Shown here: positions 24,696 through 33,013 of the stretch, one piece after another
Layout: each line of letters starts with the position of its first letter
How positions within the stretch are numbered: the stretch's first letter is position 1
NCBI GenBank assembly: GCA_934184665.1
Contig: CAKPSX010000010.1
Location: forward strand, 1 to 49,213
Direction: 5' to 3'
DNA from: an uncultured Clostridia bacterium
GTDB lineage: Bacteria; Bacillota; Clostridia; TANB77; CAG-508
DNA length: 49,213 nucleotides
The notes under the pieces: generated by a model
Told to the model about the DNA's origin: nothing
Databases searched by the model: none
Seen by the model: only the letters and a program-made list of their open reading frames with translations
Position numbers and translations under genes: made by a program

Positions 24696-25781
24696 ATGAA
24701 TAAGGATTCTAGTGAAGAAAGAAAAGTTTTTGTTAGAAAGTTTTACAAAGATAATTTCGAGTTTATTATTGAAGCAGAAGATGAAAGTATTTTTGAAGAT
24801 ATACAAAGATTTATTTCATTTGAAGATAAGCCAGGCAAAAGAATAGAATATGATATTACAAAAATTTTCTTTAAAGATAAAAAAGATTTAGATGCAAATG
24901 CAAAAATGATATCAGAAAATGGTCAAGATATTGTAATACATGGTGGAACTCCTGAACAACATGTTTATGGAAAAAAAGCAGAAATAGAAGGCAAGAGAAT
25001 ATATAGAATACCATTAAATGATGAATATATTCTACAAGATTTGAAAAATAATTCATATTTTTTGTATGGAGATAGAAAAGGGAAAGAAGACAATCTATAT
25101 AGAGTTGTTAGAGAAATATATTATAGAAAAAGTTTAGCTTTGGGACGTGTAGCATTACATTCGGCAGCTGTGTCAGATAAGCAAGGAAGATGCATTTTAA
25201 TTCCAGGAGAAAAAGCAGCTGGAAAAACAACATTATTATGCAATCTTCTTGCTAGTGATAAGTATAATTTTATTGATAATGATAGATTATTACTAGAGAT
25301 TGATAGTAATGGTCAATTACAAGCACATAGTATGTCAAGTACAGTAAATGTTGGATATGGTACAATGCAAATATACCCTGAAAGATTTAAAGATGTAAAA
25401 ATTTTTGGTTATGCTAAACCGACAGAGAAAAAAAGATATACAAGAAATGAATTTATTGAACAGGTAAGATGTTCGTCGACTACAACAGGAAAAGTAAAAA
25501 GTATTTTGTTTCCGGCAATTAAAGAAAATGCAAAAACAAATATAACAAAATGTAGTGATTATAGTAAAATGACGAGAATTTCTTCAGCTATAGAAAAATT
25601 TGATAATTCTGAACATCCTGATTGGCTTGGAATTTCAAATATTTCGGAAGAACAATACAAACAAAATATAGCGAAAATATTACATACAATTAGTAAAACT
25701 ATTCCAGCTAATGAAATAGAATTTGGATATGAAAGAATTGAACCTACTAAAATAGAAGATATTGATAGAGGAGAAAGATAA
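24696..25781 (+). CDS. HprK-like P-loop kinase domain protein (cargo gene 8)
   Basis: 361 residues. The C-terminal half has a serine-kinase-type P-loop as in HPr kinase: LHSAAVSDKQGRCILIP then the Walker A GEKAAGKTT (171-179), and an acidic motif FIDNDRLLL (about 192-200). The N-terminal 140 residues are unlike the HprK sensor domain and resemble extensions of HprK-like proteins found in natural-product gene clusters. No HPr gene is nearby, so phosphorylation of a small molecule or a peptide is more likely than classic carbon-control signalling. The reading frame follows the previous gene by 8 bases and precedes the next by 2, indicating tight co-expression. Confidence 0.75.
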   Translation: MNKDSSEERKVFVRKFYKDNFEFIIEAEDESIFEDIQRFISFEDKPGKRIEYDITKIFFKDKKDLDANAKMISENGQDIVIHGGTPEQHVYGKKAEIEGKRIYRIPLNDEYILQDLKNNSYFLYGDRKGKEDNLYRVVREIYYRKSLALGRVALHSAAVSDKQGRCILIPGEKAAGKTTLLCNLLASDKYNFIDNDRLLLEIDSNGQLQAHSMSSTVNVGYGTMQIYPERFKDVKIFGYAKPTEKKRYTRNEFIEQVRCSSTTTGKVKSILFPAIKENAKTNITKCSDYSKMTRISSAIEKFDNSEHPDWLGISNISEEQYKQNIAKILHTISKTIPANEIEFGYERIEPTKIEDIDRGER

Positions 25782-25783
25782 CT

Positions 25784-26728
25784 ATGTATAAATTTGAAAA
25801 TGTTACAAAGTTTAACAAAGGATATTATAATTATCTAAAAGAAAATAATAATGTGTTTGAAAATAAAAGTTTAAATTTAGTTCATCATATATGGAGAGTT
25901 GTTCTACAATTTGAAATAGTAGATAGAATTGAACAAGTATGTGATTTGATTATAGATATACAAAGAGAAAATGGAGAATGGGGTAATAGAGATAAACATC
26001 ATAATTTTGGAGATACAGTTGTAAATATACATAGACTATTATGGTCATTGTTTGTAATACAAAAAAGTAATTCTAATTCAGAATATATAAATAAGATTAT
26101 ATGTTCAGTAAATAAGAGTGTAGATTATATTATTGAAAATCATGATATGCATTATAATATAAATAGAGCATTTGGACATGGAGTTATAGATAGATTACAT
26201 TATCTGATGCAAACAGAATATTATATATTAGATTTTAATAAAAAATATAATTTTCTTAATGAACAGCAAACAAAAAAACTAGAGGAATTCTGGAATAGGG
26301 ATATTAATTGGATGATGGAAAAACAAATGCCAGATGGTGGCTGGCATGAAGTAGATAGAGTTAGAAGTAGAATAGGAACTACATCAGATGCTGTTAGAGG
26401 TATTAATCTAAATAAAGAATGTATAGAAAGTGTTAAAAAAGGAATTGAATTTATTATAAATAATCAAAATATATATGACGGATATTGGGAAGCTGGAAAT
26501 ATTGATAAAAATACAGATGCTTTAAAGGCGTTAATAAATAGTAGAAGAATAATAGATGATGTAGAATTATTAAAAAAAATTGATAATTCAATTAAAGATG
26601 GAACAAAATGGTTGGTTAATAATTTTGAAAAAGCAGAAAAATTAGAAGAAAATGACTATGATTTATTAACTGTCACTATTGATTATGAAAAAGTAATTAT
26701 TAATGACACAAATGTTGATTTTGTGTAA
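25784..26728 (+). CDS. Alpha/alpha-barrel (terpenoid cyclase/prenyltransferase-fold) protein (cargo gene 9)
   Basis: 314 residues, helical throughout. QW-like repeat motifs recur: IQRENGEWGN (about 59-68), KQMPDGGWHE (about 184-193) and DGYWEAGNIDKNTDAL, each followed by a helix, as in the alpha/alpha toroid of squalene-hopene cyclases and related prenyltransferase-fold proteins. The catalytic DXDD motif of class II cyclases is not seen, and the length is half that of a full cyclase. The same fold also serves as protein-binding or peptide-modifying scaffold. The activity is therefore open. It starts 2 bases after the HprK-like gene, suggesting translational coupling. Confidence 0.6.
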   Translation: MYKFENVTKFNKGYYNYLKENNNVFENKSLNLVHHIWRVVLQFEIVDRIEQVCDLIIDIQRENGEWGNRDKHHNFGDTVVNIHRLLWSLFVIQKSNSNSEYINKIICSVNKSVDYIIENHDMHYNINRAFGHGVIDRLHYLMQTEYYILDFNKKYNFLNEQQTKKLEEFWNRDINWMMEKQMPDGGWHEVDRVRSRIGTTSDAVRGINLNKECIESVKKGIEFIINNQNIYDGYWEAGNIDKNTDALKALINSRRIIDDVELLKKIDNSIKDGTKWLVNNFEKAEKLEENDYDLLTVTIDYEKVIINDTNVDFV

Positions 26729-26751
26729 AAATTAATAATGAGGTGTAGAAG

Positions 26752-28539
26752 ATGAAGAAAATAGAATTGTTAGTACCAGCTAAAAATATGGAATGCTTAA
26801 AGGTTGCAGTTGAGAATGGAGCAGATAGTGTATATTTGGGAGCAAAAGAGTTTAATGCTAGAACCTTAAATACGGATAATAATTTTACATTAGGCGAGTT
26901 AAAAGAGGCAATAAAATATTGTCATAAAAATGATGTTAATACAAATCTTACTTTAAATACATTAATTAAGGATGTAGAATTTAAACAAGCATTAGAATTA
27001 GCAAATTTTGCATATAAAGCAGGAGTTTCGGCGATTATAGTTCAAGATATTGGTTTAGGCAAAGAACTAATAGAAAAATATCCAAATTTAGATATTCATG
27101 CAAGTACTCAAAATACAATTACAAATATTGATGGAGTAAAAATGCTTGAAAAAATAGGTTATAAAAGAGCAATTTTATCAAGGGAACTTTCAATGAAAGA
27201 AATAGAAAATATTTGTAAACAGTCTAACATAGAAATAGAAACTTTTATACATGGAGGATTATGTATTTCATATTCAGGTCAATGTTTGTTTTCAAGTGTT
27301 GAATACGGATTGGCAGGCAATAGAGGAATGTGTGTAGGCTCTTGCAGAAATGAATATGACTTAATAGAGAATAATGAGATAACCAGAAATGGTAAAGTAC
27401 TAAAACCGAAAGATATGTGTGGATTAGAGTATATACCATCATTAATTAAATGTGGTGTAAAATGCTTAAAAATTCAGGGAAGAACAAGAGGAATAGATTA
27501 TATACAAGAAGTTACAAGAATTTATAGAAAATACATTGATTTGGCACTGTCTGATAATGAATATGTAATAGATAGAGATGATTATAAAAAGTTGAAACAA
27601 ATGAGTAGTAGAGGAGTATCTAATGCACATTTTTCTCAAAAGTCTAATAATAATTTTATTGTGGATACAAAGTTTGAAAACATAGATATAGCTAAAACAA
27701 AGATTGACAAAAAACAATTAGAAATAGTTAGTGATAATAATAATAGAAAGACAGAAATTGTAATCTCATTTGAACACCTGAATGAAAAAGAAGATTATTC
27801 TGTATTATCAGATAAAGTTAAAAGAATATATATACCAATAGATGAATTTGAAAATAATTATAATATTATAAAAAATTTAGAGAATAGGTTTGAGTTTTTT
27901 ATAGAAACACCATTAATAATATTGCAAAATGGTATAAAAGATTATAAAAAACAAATTGAAAAAATTCTTAGAGAATTTAAAATAAAAGGTTTTGTTTTGT
28001 CTAATATAAGTGATTATTATTTAATTGAAGAATATAAAAATAATTACATATTTATTGGAAATTATAGTTTAAATATTTTTAATAGTAATTCTTGTGAAGT
28101 TTTAAGAATGTTAGGAATACAAATTATTACACCATCAATAGAATTAGGAAATGATGAAAGAATTAATTTGATAGAAAAAAATTATGGTAATTTTGAAGAA
28201 ATAGTTTATGGAAGAATACCACTTATAAATATGAAGTATTGTATAAAAGAGAATGTTACCGTATGCTGTGACAATTGTCAAAAGAATTGTCAAGAAAAAT
28301 ATTTTATAAAAGATATAAATAATGTAAAAGAATATGAATGTAAAAATAGTAAAAAACAAATCCTTACAAAAATATATGGAAGCAAGAAAATTTCATTAAA
28401 TTCATGTAGTTCAAAAAGTTCATCAAGAATTTTTGTGCATGATGAAAATATAAATGAAATAAATGAGATAATAAACAATATTATTAATGGAAATTATTAT
28501 AAAGGCAATGATTATATTAATAATATAGTTGTAAAATAG
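26752..28539 (+). CDS. Peptidase U32 family protein (hydroxylase-type, iron-sulfur; cargo gene 10)
   Basis: 595 residues. The U32 core (about 1-250) is clear: ELLVPAKNMECLKVAVENGA, VYLGAKEFNAR, then the cysteine cluster CISYSGQC (171, 178) and GMCVGSC (194, 198) plus later Cys residues near 223-238. In UbiU, RlhA and TrhP these cysteines hold a 4Fe-4S cluster used in oxygen-independent hydroxylation of ubiquinone, a 23S rRNA cytidine or a tRNA uridine. A longer C-terminal part (about 330-595) has a second barrel-like half and more cysteines (CCDNCQKNC). Among nucleoside enzymes, pyrimidine hydroxylation or a related step is a reasonable guess. Classical protease activity is less likely. Confidence 0.85.
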   Translation: MKKIELLVPAKNMECLKVAVENGADSVYLGAKEFNARTLNTDNNFTLGELKEAIKYCHKNDVNTNLTLNTLIKDVEFKQALELANFAYKAGVSAIIVQDIGLGKELIEKYPNLDIHASTQNTITNIDGVKMLEKIGYKRAILSRELSMKEIENICKQSNIEIETFIHGGLCISYSGQCLFSSVEYGLAGNRGMCVGSCRNEYDLIENNEITRNGKVLKPKDMCGLEYIPSLIKCGVKCLKIQGRTRGIDYIQEVTRIYRKYIDLALSDNEYVIDRDDYKKLKQMSSRGVSNAHFSQKSNNNFIVDTKFENIDIAKTKIDKKQLEIVSDNNNRKTEIVISFEHLNEKEDYSVLSDKVKRIYIPIDEFENNYNIIKNLENRFEFFIETPLIILQNGIKDYKKQIEKILREFKIKGFVLSNISDYYLIEEYKNNYIFIGNYSLNIFNSNSCEVLRMLGIQIITPSIELGNDERINLIEKNYGNFEEIVYGRIPLINMKYCIKENVTVCCDNCQKNCQEKYFIKDINNVKEYECKNSKKQILTKIYGSKKISLNSCSSKSSSRIFVHDENINEINEIINNIINGNYYKGNDYINNIVVK

Positions 28540-28548
28540 GAGTAAATT

Positions 28549-28935
28549 ATGGAGTTTGAAGAATTATATCAAATGGCTAATAAATTGGCGAAAGAAGAAA
28601 ATGTTGAGGAACACACCTATATAAGTGAAGTTGCAGTAGCTATTTTATCATCTTCTGGTAAGGTATATATGGGTAGATCTATAAAAACAACATGCTCATT
28701 AGGTCTATGTGCAGAAAATGTAGCAATGTCTAATATGATACTCAATGGAGAAACAGAAATTAAAAAATTAGTCGCAGTATATGAAGGAGGGAAAATAATA
28801 TCACCGTGTGGGAAGTGTAGAGAGTTTCTTTATCAAATGAATCATAAGAATTTGCAATGTGAAATTATGATAGGAGAAAATAAAATTGTAACATTAAAAG
28901 ATTTATTACCATCAACATGGTCAGATATGAAGTAA
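28549..28935 (+). CDS. Cytidine/blasticidin-S-deaminase-like enzyme (cargo gene 11)
   Basis: 128 residues, the usual size of a tetrameric cytidine deaminase. Both zinc motifs are intact: CAE at 54-56 within LCAENVAMSNM, and PCGKC at 86-90 within ISPCGKCREFL. The wording ISPCGKCREFL is close to blasticidin-S deaminase and to free-nucleoside cytidine deaminases. It hydrolyses the 4-amino group of cytosine nucleosides. In this operon it may convert a modified cytidine to a uridine, or protect the host from a cytidine-type antibiotic. It lies 9 bases after the U32 gene and 10 before the pyrophosphatase-like gene. Confidence 0.88.
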   Translation: MEFEELYQMANKLAKEENVEEHTYISEVAVAILSSSGKVYMGRSIKTTCSLGLCAENVAMSNMILNGETEIKKLVAVYEGGKIISPCGKCREFLYQMNHKNLQCEIMIGENKIVTLKDLLPSTWSDMK

Positions 28936-28945
28936 AGGGAAAAGT

Positions 28946-29287
28946 ATGAGAGAAGATATAAAGAAATTTTTAAATAAAAAAGTTAAGGTATGTATAGATA
29001 GAAAAATAGGAAGTAAACATCCAAAATGGAAATTTATATATACATTGAATTATGGATATGTACCTAATACAAAAAATACAGATGGAGAAGAAATAGATTG
29101 TTATGTATTAGGGGTATTTGAGCCTATTGATATGTTTCAAGGGAAATGTATAGCAATAATACATAGACTCAATGATGACGATGATAAACTTATTGTTGTA
29201 CCAAATGAAAAAAATTATTCTGATGATGCTATAATAGCTTTAACAGAATTTCAAGAACAGTATTTTGATATAGAGATAGTAAGATAA
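28946..29287 (+). CDS. Small inorganic-pyrophosphatase-like protein (cargo gene 12)
   Basis: 113 residues, shorter than the roughly 175 of family I pyrophosphatases. The signature region is YTLNYGYVPNT followed by DGEEIDCYVLG, close to the family pattern D-(S/G/D/N)-D-(P/E)-x-D. The central catalytic Asp is Glu here (D-G-E-E-I-D), so efficient pyrophosphate hydrolysis is uncertain. Similar short homologues may act on other phosphate compounds. It is the last gene of the operon; a double hairpin region and a strong terminator follow at 29375-29408. Confidence 0.7.
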   Translation: MREDIKKFLNKKVKVCIDRKIGSKHPKWKFIYTLNYGYVPNTKNTDGEEIDCYVLGVFEPIDMFQGKCIAIIHRLNDDDDKLIVVPNEKNYSDDAIIALTEFQEQYFDIEIVR

Positions 29288-29374
29288 TATTAAAGAAAGT
29301 AAATGATTGCTTTCTCTAATAATGTGTGTCTAACGAAAATATATTAGAAGATTTAAAATAAAAATTAGAAATTT

Positions 29375-29475
29375 AAGAAAGTAGAAAGCACTACTTTCTT
29401 TTTTTTTGTAGAAAAAATAAAAAATTTTTACCTTTTTGGGAAAATAGCTTATTTCATTTCGCCTATTTATATAGA
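29375..29475 (+). repeat. Terminator and conserved leader, copy 2 of the element-internal repeat
   Basis: AAGAAAGTAG (29375-29384) pairs perfectly with CTACTTTCTT (29391-29400), followed by a long T run: a strong terminator for the cargo operon. It is followed by the 44-base leader 29432-29475, which repeats 17355-17398 with about four differences. Both copies combine a hairpin with the leader and then open a mobility module. A further shared stretch GGTTCGCCTTTT occurs at about 17914 and 29757. Confidence 0.75.
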
Positions 29476-29597
29476 GACATAAAAAATCTCTAAAAATCTA
29501 TAATTGAATAGCAATAATTACAAGACTTTATCTAATATAGATTATATTAGTAATAATTTTTAAAACACACTAATATTTTTAATTGGGAGTGAATTAA

Positions 29598-29742
29598 ATG
29601 GAAAAAGTAAAAGAAATCTATACCATAGATGGTAAAGATTATACGGTCATAACTCGGAACAAAAGAAAATGCCAATAGTGAAGAAATATATAATATTTTG
29701 GTTAGATATGCGTTAGAAAAAATTGATGAATATTTAAAATAA
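29598..29742 (+). pseudogene. Frameshifted small element-encoded protein
   Basis: A good start (GGGAGTG, then ATG 29598) reads EKVKEIYTIDGKDYTVITR and stops at TAG after 26 residues. Shifting by one base restores an open frame TKENANSEEIYNILVRYALE ending KIDEYLK at 29742. The combined product of about 47 residues looks like small conserved proteins that often sit before serine recombinases in clostridial elements. The A-rich junction near 29660 is a likely site of the indel. A sequencing error cannot be excluded. Confidence 0.55.
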
Positions 29743-29781
29743 TAACTATTCTTTAGGTTCGCCTTTTATAAAACTTTTTTG

Positions 29782-29836
29782 TATAATAAATATAGCTGTT
29801 TAAGATTAGTTGTTATTCGGGAAGGCGGACAACTAA
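29782..29836 (+). promoter_or_regulatory. Promoter and start-site hairpin of the recombinase operon
   Basis: TATAAT (29782-29787) precedes the hairpin TTAGTTGT (29806-29813) / ACAACTAA (29829-29836). Its 15-base loop contains the ribosome-binding site GGAAGGCGG. The stem ends one base before the recombinase ATG. The loop position leaves the site open, so the stem may instead present it or respond to a bound factor. Confidence 0.5.
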
Positions 29837-29837
29837 T

Positions 29838-31405
29838 ATGCAAAATTCAATATACAAAGTGGCAGGATATTTAAGATTATCAAGAGAGGACGGCGATAAA
29901 GAAGAAAGTGATAGTATAGGAAGTCAAAGAAGTATAATCACTCGTAAGTTGGAAGAACTTGGGCAGGATTTTGAATTGATTGATTTTTATATTGACGATG
30001 GTTACACAGGATTAAATACTGATAGACCTGCATTTCAAAAAATGTTAGAAGATATAAAAAAAGGATTAATAAATTCTATAATAACAAAAGACTTATCAAG
30101 ATTATCGAGAAATAGTTTTGAAGCAAACTATTTTATTGAAAAATTTTTTTTAGAGAACAACATTAGATACATATCAATATTAGATAATGTAGATACATAT
30201 GTTAAAAATTCCGATAATGATATGATACAATTTAAAACTTTAATAAATGATTGGTATAGTAAAGATATATCAAAAAAAGTTAGAAGTGGAGTGTGGGCTA
30301 GAAAAGAAAAAGATTATATTTAGCTGCAATAGCTCCTTATGGATATGTTAAAGACCCCAAAAATAAAAATCATCTAATAATTGAAACTGAAAGAGCTGTG
30401 GTAGTAAAAAGAATATTTAATATGTTTGATAATGGAATTTCTATGGCAGAAATAGCAAGTAAATTAATGGCAGAAAAAATATATTGTCCAGGATATTATG
30501 ATTATTGTGGATCAAGAAGTGGAGATAACTATAAGTGGAGAGCAGATAGCATAAAAAGGATTTTGAAAAGCCAAGTATATATAGGTAATACTGAATATGG
30601 AAAGAAAATGAATTTGAGTTATAAATCTAAGAAAGTTAAAAATATACCAAGAGAAGATTGGAAAATATCATTAAATACACACGAGGCAATTATAGATAAA
30701 GAAACTTTTGATAGAGTTCAAGCAAAGATAAACTTAAATAAAAAAGTAAGACATAAAAAATTTAAATGGATGTTAAATGGTTTAGTATTCTGCAAAGAGT
30801 GCGGAAACAAAATGGTGCTTAAAATAAAAAGAGATAAAAGTGGAAATATAATAAGCAAAATAATTGTATGTGTAAGTTCAATGAACTCAGGAAAAAATGC
30901 TGAATGTGAAAGAAAAAGTAAATCTGTAAAAGAAGAAGTATTGAGAAAGATAGTTGTAGAAAGTGTAAATAAGAAAATTAATCATATTATTAATAATCAA
31001 AAACTTGAAGAAATAATAATGAGAGAATATAAAAATAAGACAACAGAAGTTTTAGATAAAGTTATTAAAAATATAGAAGATAAACTATCAAAAACAGAAA
31101 AGTCAATAAATTCTTTATATGAAGATTATACAAATGGAATTATTGAGGAAGAAGATTACAGAAGATTTTATAAAGGCGAAGTGGAAAGAAGAAATACATT
31201 AAAATCAGAAATTAATAATTTGCTAAAACAAAAAGAAGAAAAGCCTACAATAACTAAAGAGGAATTAATCACAATTATTTCAAAATTATCTAATATAGAA
31301 GAATGGACATCAGAAAAATTATCTGAACTTATATATAATATTGAGATAGATAAACAAAACAATATTTATATAAATTATAGATATGATGTAATAGGTAAAT
31401 TATAA
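29838..31405 (+). pseudogene. Large serine recombinase 1, interrupted by a frameshift
   Basis: Codons 1-161 encode the resolvase domain: VAGYLRLSREDG with catalytic Ser15, and TKDLSRLSRN. They run to KVRSGVWARKEKDYI and then a TAG (30321-30323). The remainder continues one frame away from about 30314: LYLAAIAPYGYVKDP, then the recombinase domain, the zinc ribbon FCKECGNKM and a coiled coil, to the stop at 31405. The break lies in an A-rich run (AAAAAGATT, about 30306-30314), so one base was probably gained or lost. If this is a sequencing slip, the intact product would have about 521 residues, normal for a TnpX-type enzyme. It overlaps the second recombinase gene by one base. Confidence 0.8.
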
Positions 31406-32922
31406 TGAAAACATACAAAGCTGGAATTTATTTAAGATTATCTAAAGAAGATGATAATCCTAATAATAGTATAGTAGCACAAAGAGATATAACATTAGGT
31501 TATGCTAAAAAAAATAATTTTGATGTTGTAAAAGAATACATAGATAATGGATGGTCAGGAATATTAGATTCAAGACCAGCATTTAATGAAATGATTGTAG
31601 ATATTTTAAGAAAAAATATAAATATGGTAATTGTTAAAGATTTATCAAGGCTAACGAGAGATAAAAATAAAACAGGGTATTATACAGAAATATTTTTTCC
31701 AGATAATGATGTAAGGTTTATTTCTGTTAATGATTATATTGATAGTGGAGAAAGATATGAAATAGATGATACTATAATGCTTCGTGGTATTGTAAACCAA
31801 TCATATTTGACAGATGTTTCTAAAAAAATAAAATCAGTAATAAAAGATATGAAAGAACAGGGGAAATATGTTCAACATTATGCACCATATGGTTATAAAA
31901 AAAGTGAAAATGATAAATATAAATTAGTTATTGATGAAAAAGTTGCAGGTAATGTTAGAATAATCTTTGATATGTATTTAAAAGGATATTCACAAGGACA
32001 AATAGCAAAAGAATTAACAAAAAGAAAAATAGATACTCCAAAGAAATATAAAGGACAAAATGTTGCAATAAATGAATGGAGAAGTGATAGTATAAGCAGA
32101 ATATTAAAAGACCCAACATATATAGGAGCATTGGTATTAAATAAATATGAGTCAGATTATATAACTAAAAAAGTGAAAAAGACACCTAGAGAAGAATGGA
32201 TATTAAAAGAGAATACACATGATGCAATTATAGATAAAGAGACATTTGAAGAAGTCCAAAAAATGTTAGAAGATAAATTTTATAAGCCTAAAAGAAAATA
32301 CGAATATTTGCTAAAAGATTTAGTTTGTTGTGGACATTGTGGTGCAAGAATGCAATATAAAAGCATAACAAGGACAAAAGTGCATAAGGAAAAAATTGAA
32401 AATCCAGAAGAATGTTGGTATTATAAATGCAGAATGATATATAAATTCCCAAGTATATGTGATAAAGGACATACGATTTCTGAAAAAAACTTAAATAAAA
32501 TTGTAATTAAATCTTTAAATGAAAGGTTAGAAAATATAAAAATTGATAATGCTAAAAATAAAATAATAGATAAATATAGAAAAAGTGATGAAAGATACAA
32601 AGAATTACTAAGAAATCACAATTTAAAATTAAAAATCGAGAATGATATTAAGAAACTATATAACCAAAAGTTAGAACAAAATATTGATATAAGTGAATTT
32701 AAGGAAAAGTATCAAAAATTAAAGCAGAAGGAAAAAGAAATTTTAAAGAAAATAAAATTGCTAGAAGAAGAAAGTAAAAATAGATTATCAGATGAAAACT
32801 TAATAAAGATAATAGATGACTTTAAATCAGCAGAAAATTTTGATAATGAAATAATGAAAAAATTAATAGAAAGAATTGAAGTATATGAAGATAAAACAGT
32901 AAAAATTATCATCAATTTTTAA
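31405..32922 (+). CDS. Large serine recombinase 2 (TnpX-type, intact)
   Basis: 505 residues. The N-terminal resolvase domain has KAGIYLRLSKED (catalytic Ser13) and VKDLSRLTRDKNKTGYY. The recombinase domain (about 160-270) contains YAPYGYKKSEN and WRSDSISRILKDPTYIG. The zinc ribbon is VCCGHCGARM plus two later Cys residues. A coiled-coil, Lys/Glu-rich tail ends the protein. Such enzymes integrate and excise elements between attP and attB with no accessory factor for integration. It begins at the overlapping TAATG of recombinase 1 and ends 30 bases before the right attachment core, the normal place for an element's integrase. Confidence 0.92.
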   Translation: MKTYKAGIYLRLSKEDDNPNNSIVAQRDITLGYAKKNNFDVVKEYIDNGWSGILDSRPAFNEMIVDILRKNINMVIVKDLSRLTRDKNKTGYYTEIFFPDNDVRFISVNDYIDSGERYEIDDTIMLRGIVNQSYLTDVSKKIKSVIKDMKEQGKYVQHYAPYGYKKSENDKYKLVIDEKVAGNVRIIFDMYLKGYSQGQIAKELTKRKIDTPKKYKGQNVAINEWRSDSISRILKDPTYIGALVLNKYESDYITKKVKKTPREEWILKENTHDAIIDKETFEEVQKMLEDKFYKPKRKYEYLLKDLVCCGHCGARMQYKSITRTKVHKEKIENPEECWYYKCRMIYKFPSICDKGHTISEKNLNKIVIKSLNERLENIKIDNAKNKIIDKYRKSDERYKELLRNHNLKLKIENDIKKLYNQKLEQNIDISEFKEKYQKLKQKEKEILKKIKLLEEESKNRLSDENLIKIIDDFKSAENFDNEIMKKLIERIEVYEDKTVKIIINF

Positions 32923-32933
32923 AAAATTTTTTT

Positions 32934-32982
32934 GGTTAATAAAAAAGCACCACCAGATGAAGGGGGTAGCTTACTGCATTGA
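32934..32982 (+). other. attR-like junction, right end of element A, followed by a second P'-like arm
   Basis: The P-type arm GGTTAATAA (32934-32942) and core CCAGATGAAGGGG (32953-32965) close element A. To the right, cwlD sequence is expected, but the sequence is GTAGCTTACTGCATT (32966-32980). This resembles the left P' arm ATTGCTTATTAACCC (17229-17243). The pattern fits insertion of A into the left end of an earlier, related element B at the same GA dinucleotide (32956-32957). Confidence 0.65.
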
Positions 32983-33013
32983 ACAAAAAATATTAAGTAA
33001 CTATTCCTTTATA

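Larger units (their letters stand above)
17219..32957 (+). mobile_element. Element A: about 15.7-kb serine-recombinase integrative element inserted in cwlD
   Basis: Its ends are a shared 13-base core at 17216-17228 and 32953-32965. Joining the right-end and left-end sequences recreates an attP-like inverted repeat. It carries a TnpV homologue, an Xre regulator, a replication-type HTH protein, two large serine recombinases next to the right end and a 12-gene metabolic cargo block. TnpV plus TnpX-like recombinase is the hallmark of Tn4451/Tn4453-type mobilizable transposons of Clostridia, which recombine at GA dinucleotides. No conjugation relaxase or type IV secretion gene is visible, so transfer would need help from another element. 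One recombinase carries a frameshift, so current mobility depends on the second. Confidence 0.75.

Noticed and set aside
29288..29330. Terminator directly after the pyrophosphatase-like gene (AGAAAG/CTTTCT near 29294-29315)
   Set aside because: The stem is only 6 pairs and no T run follows; the stronger hairpin at 29375-29408 is preferred.
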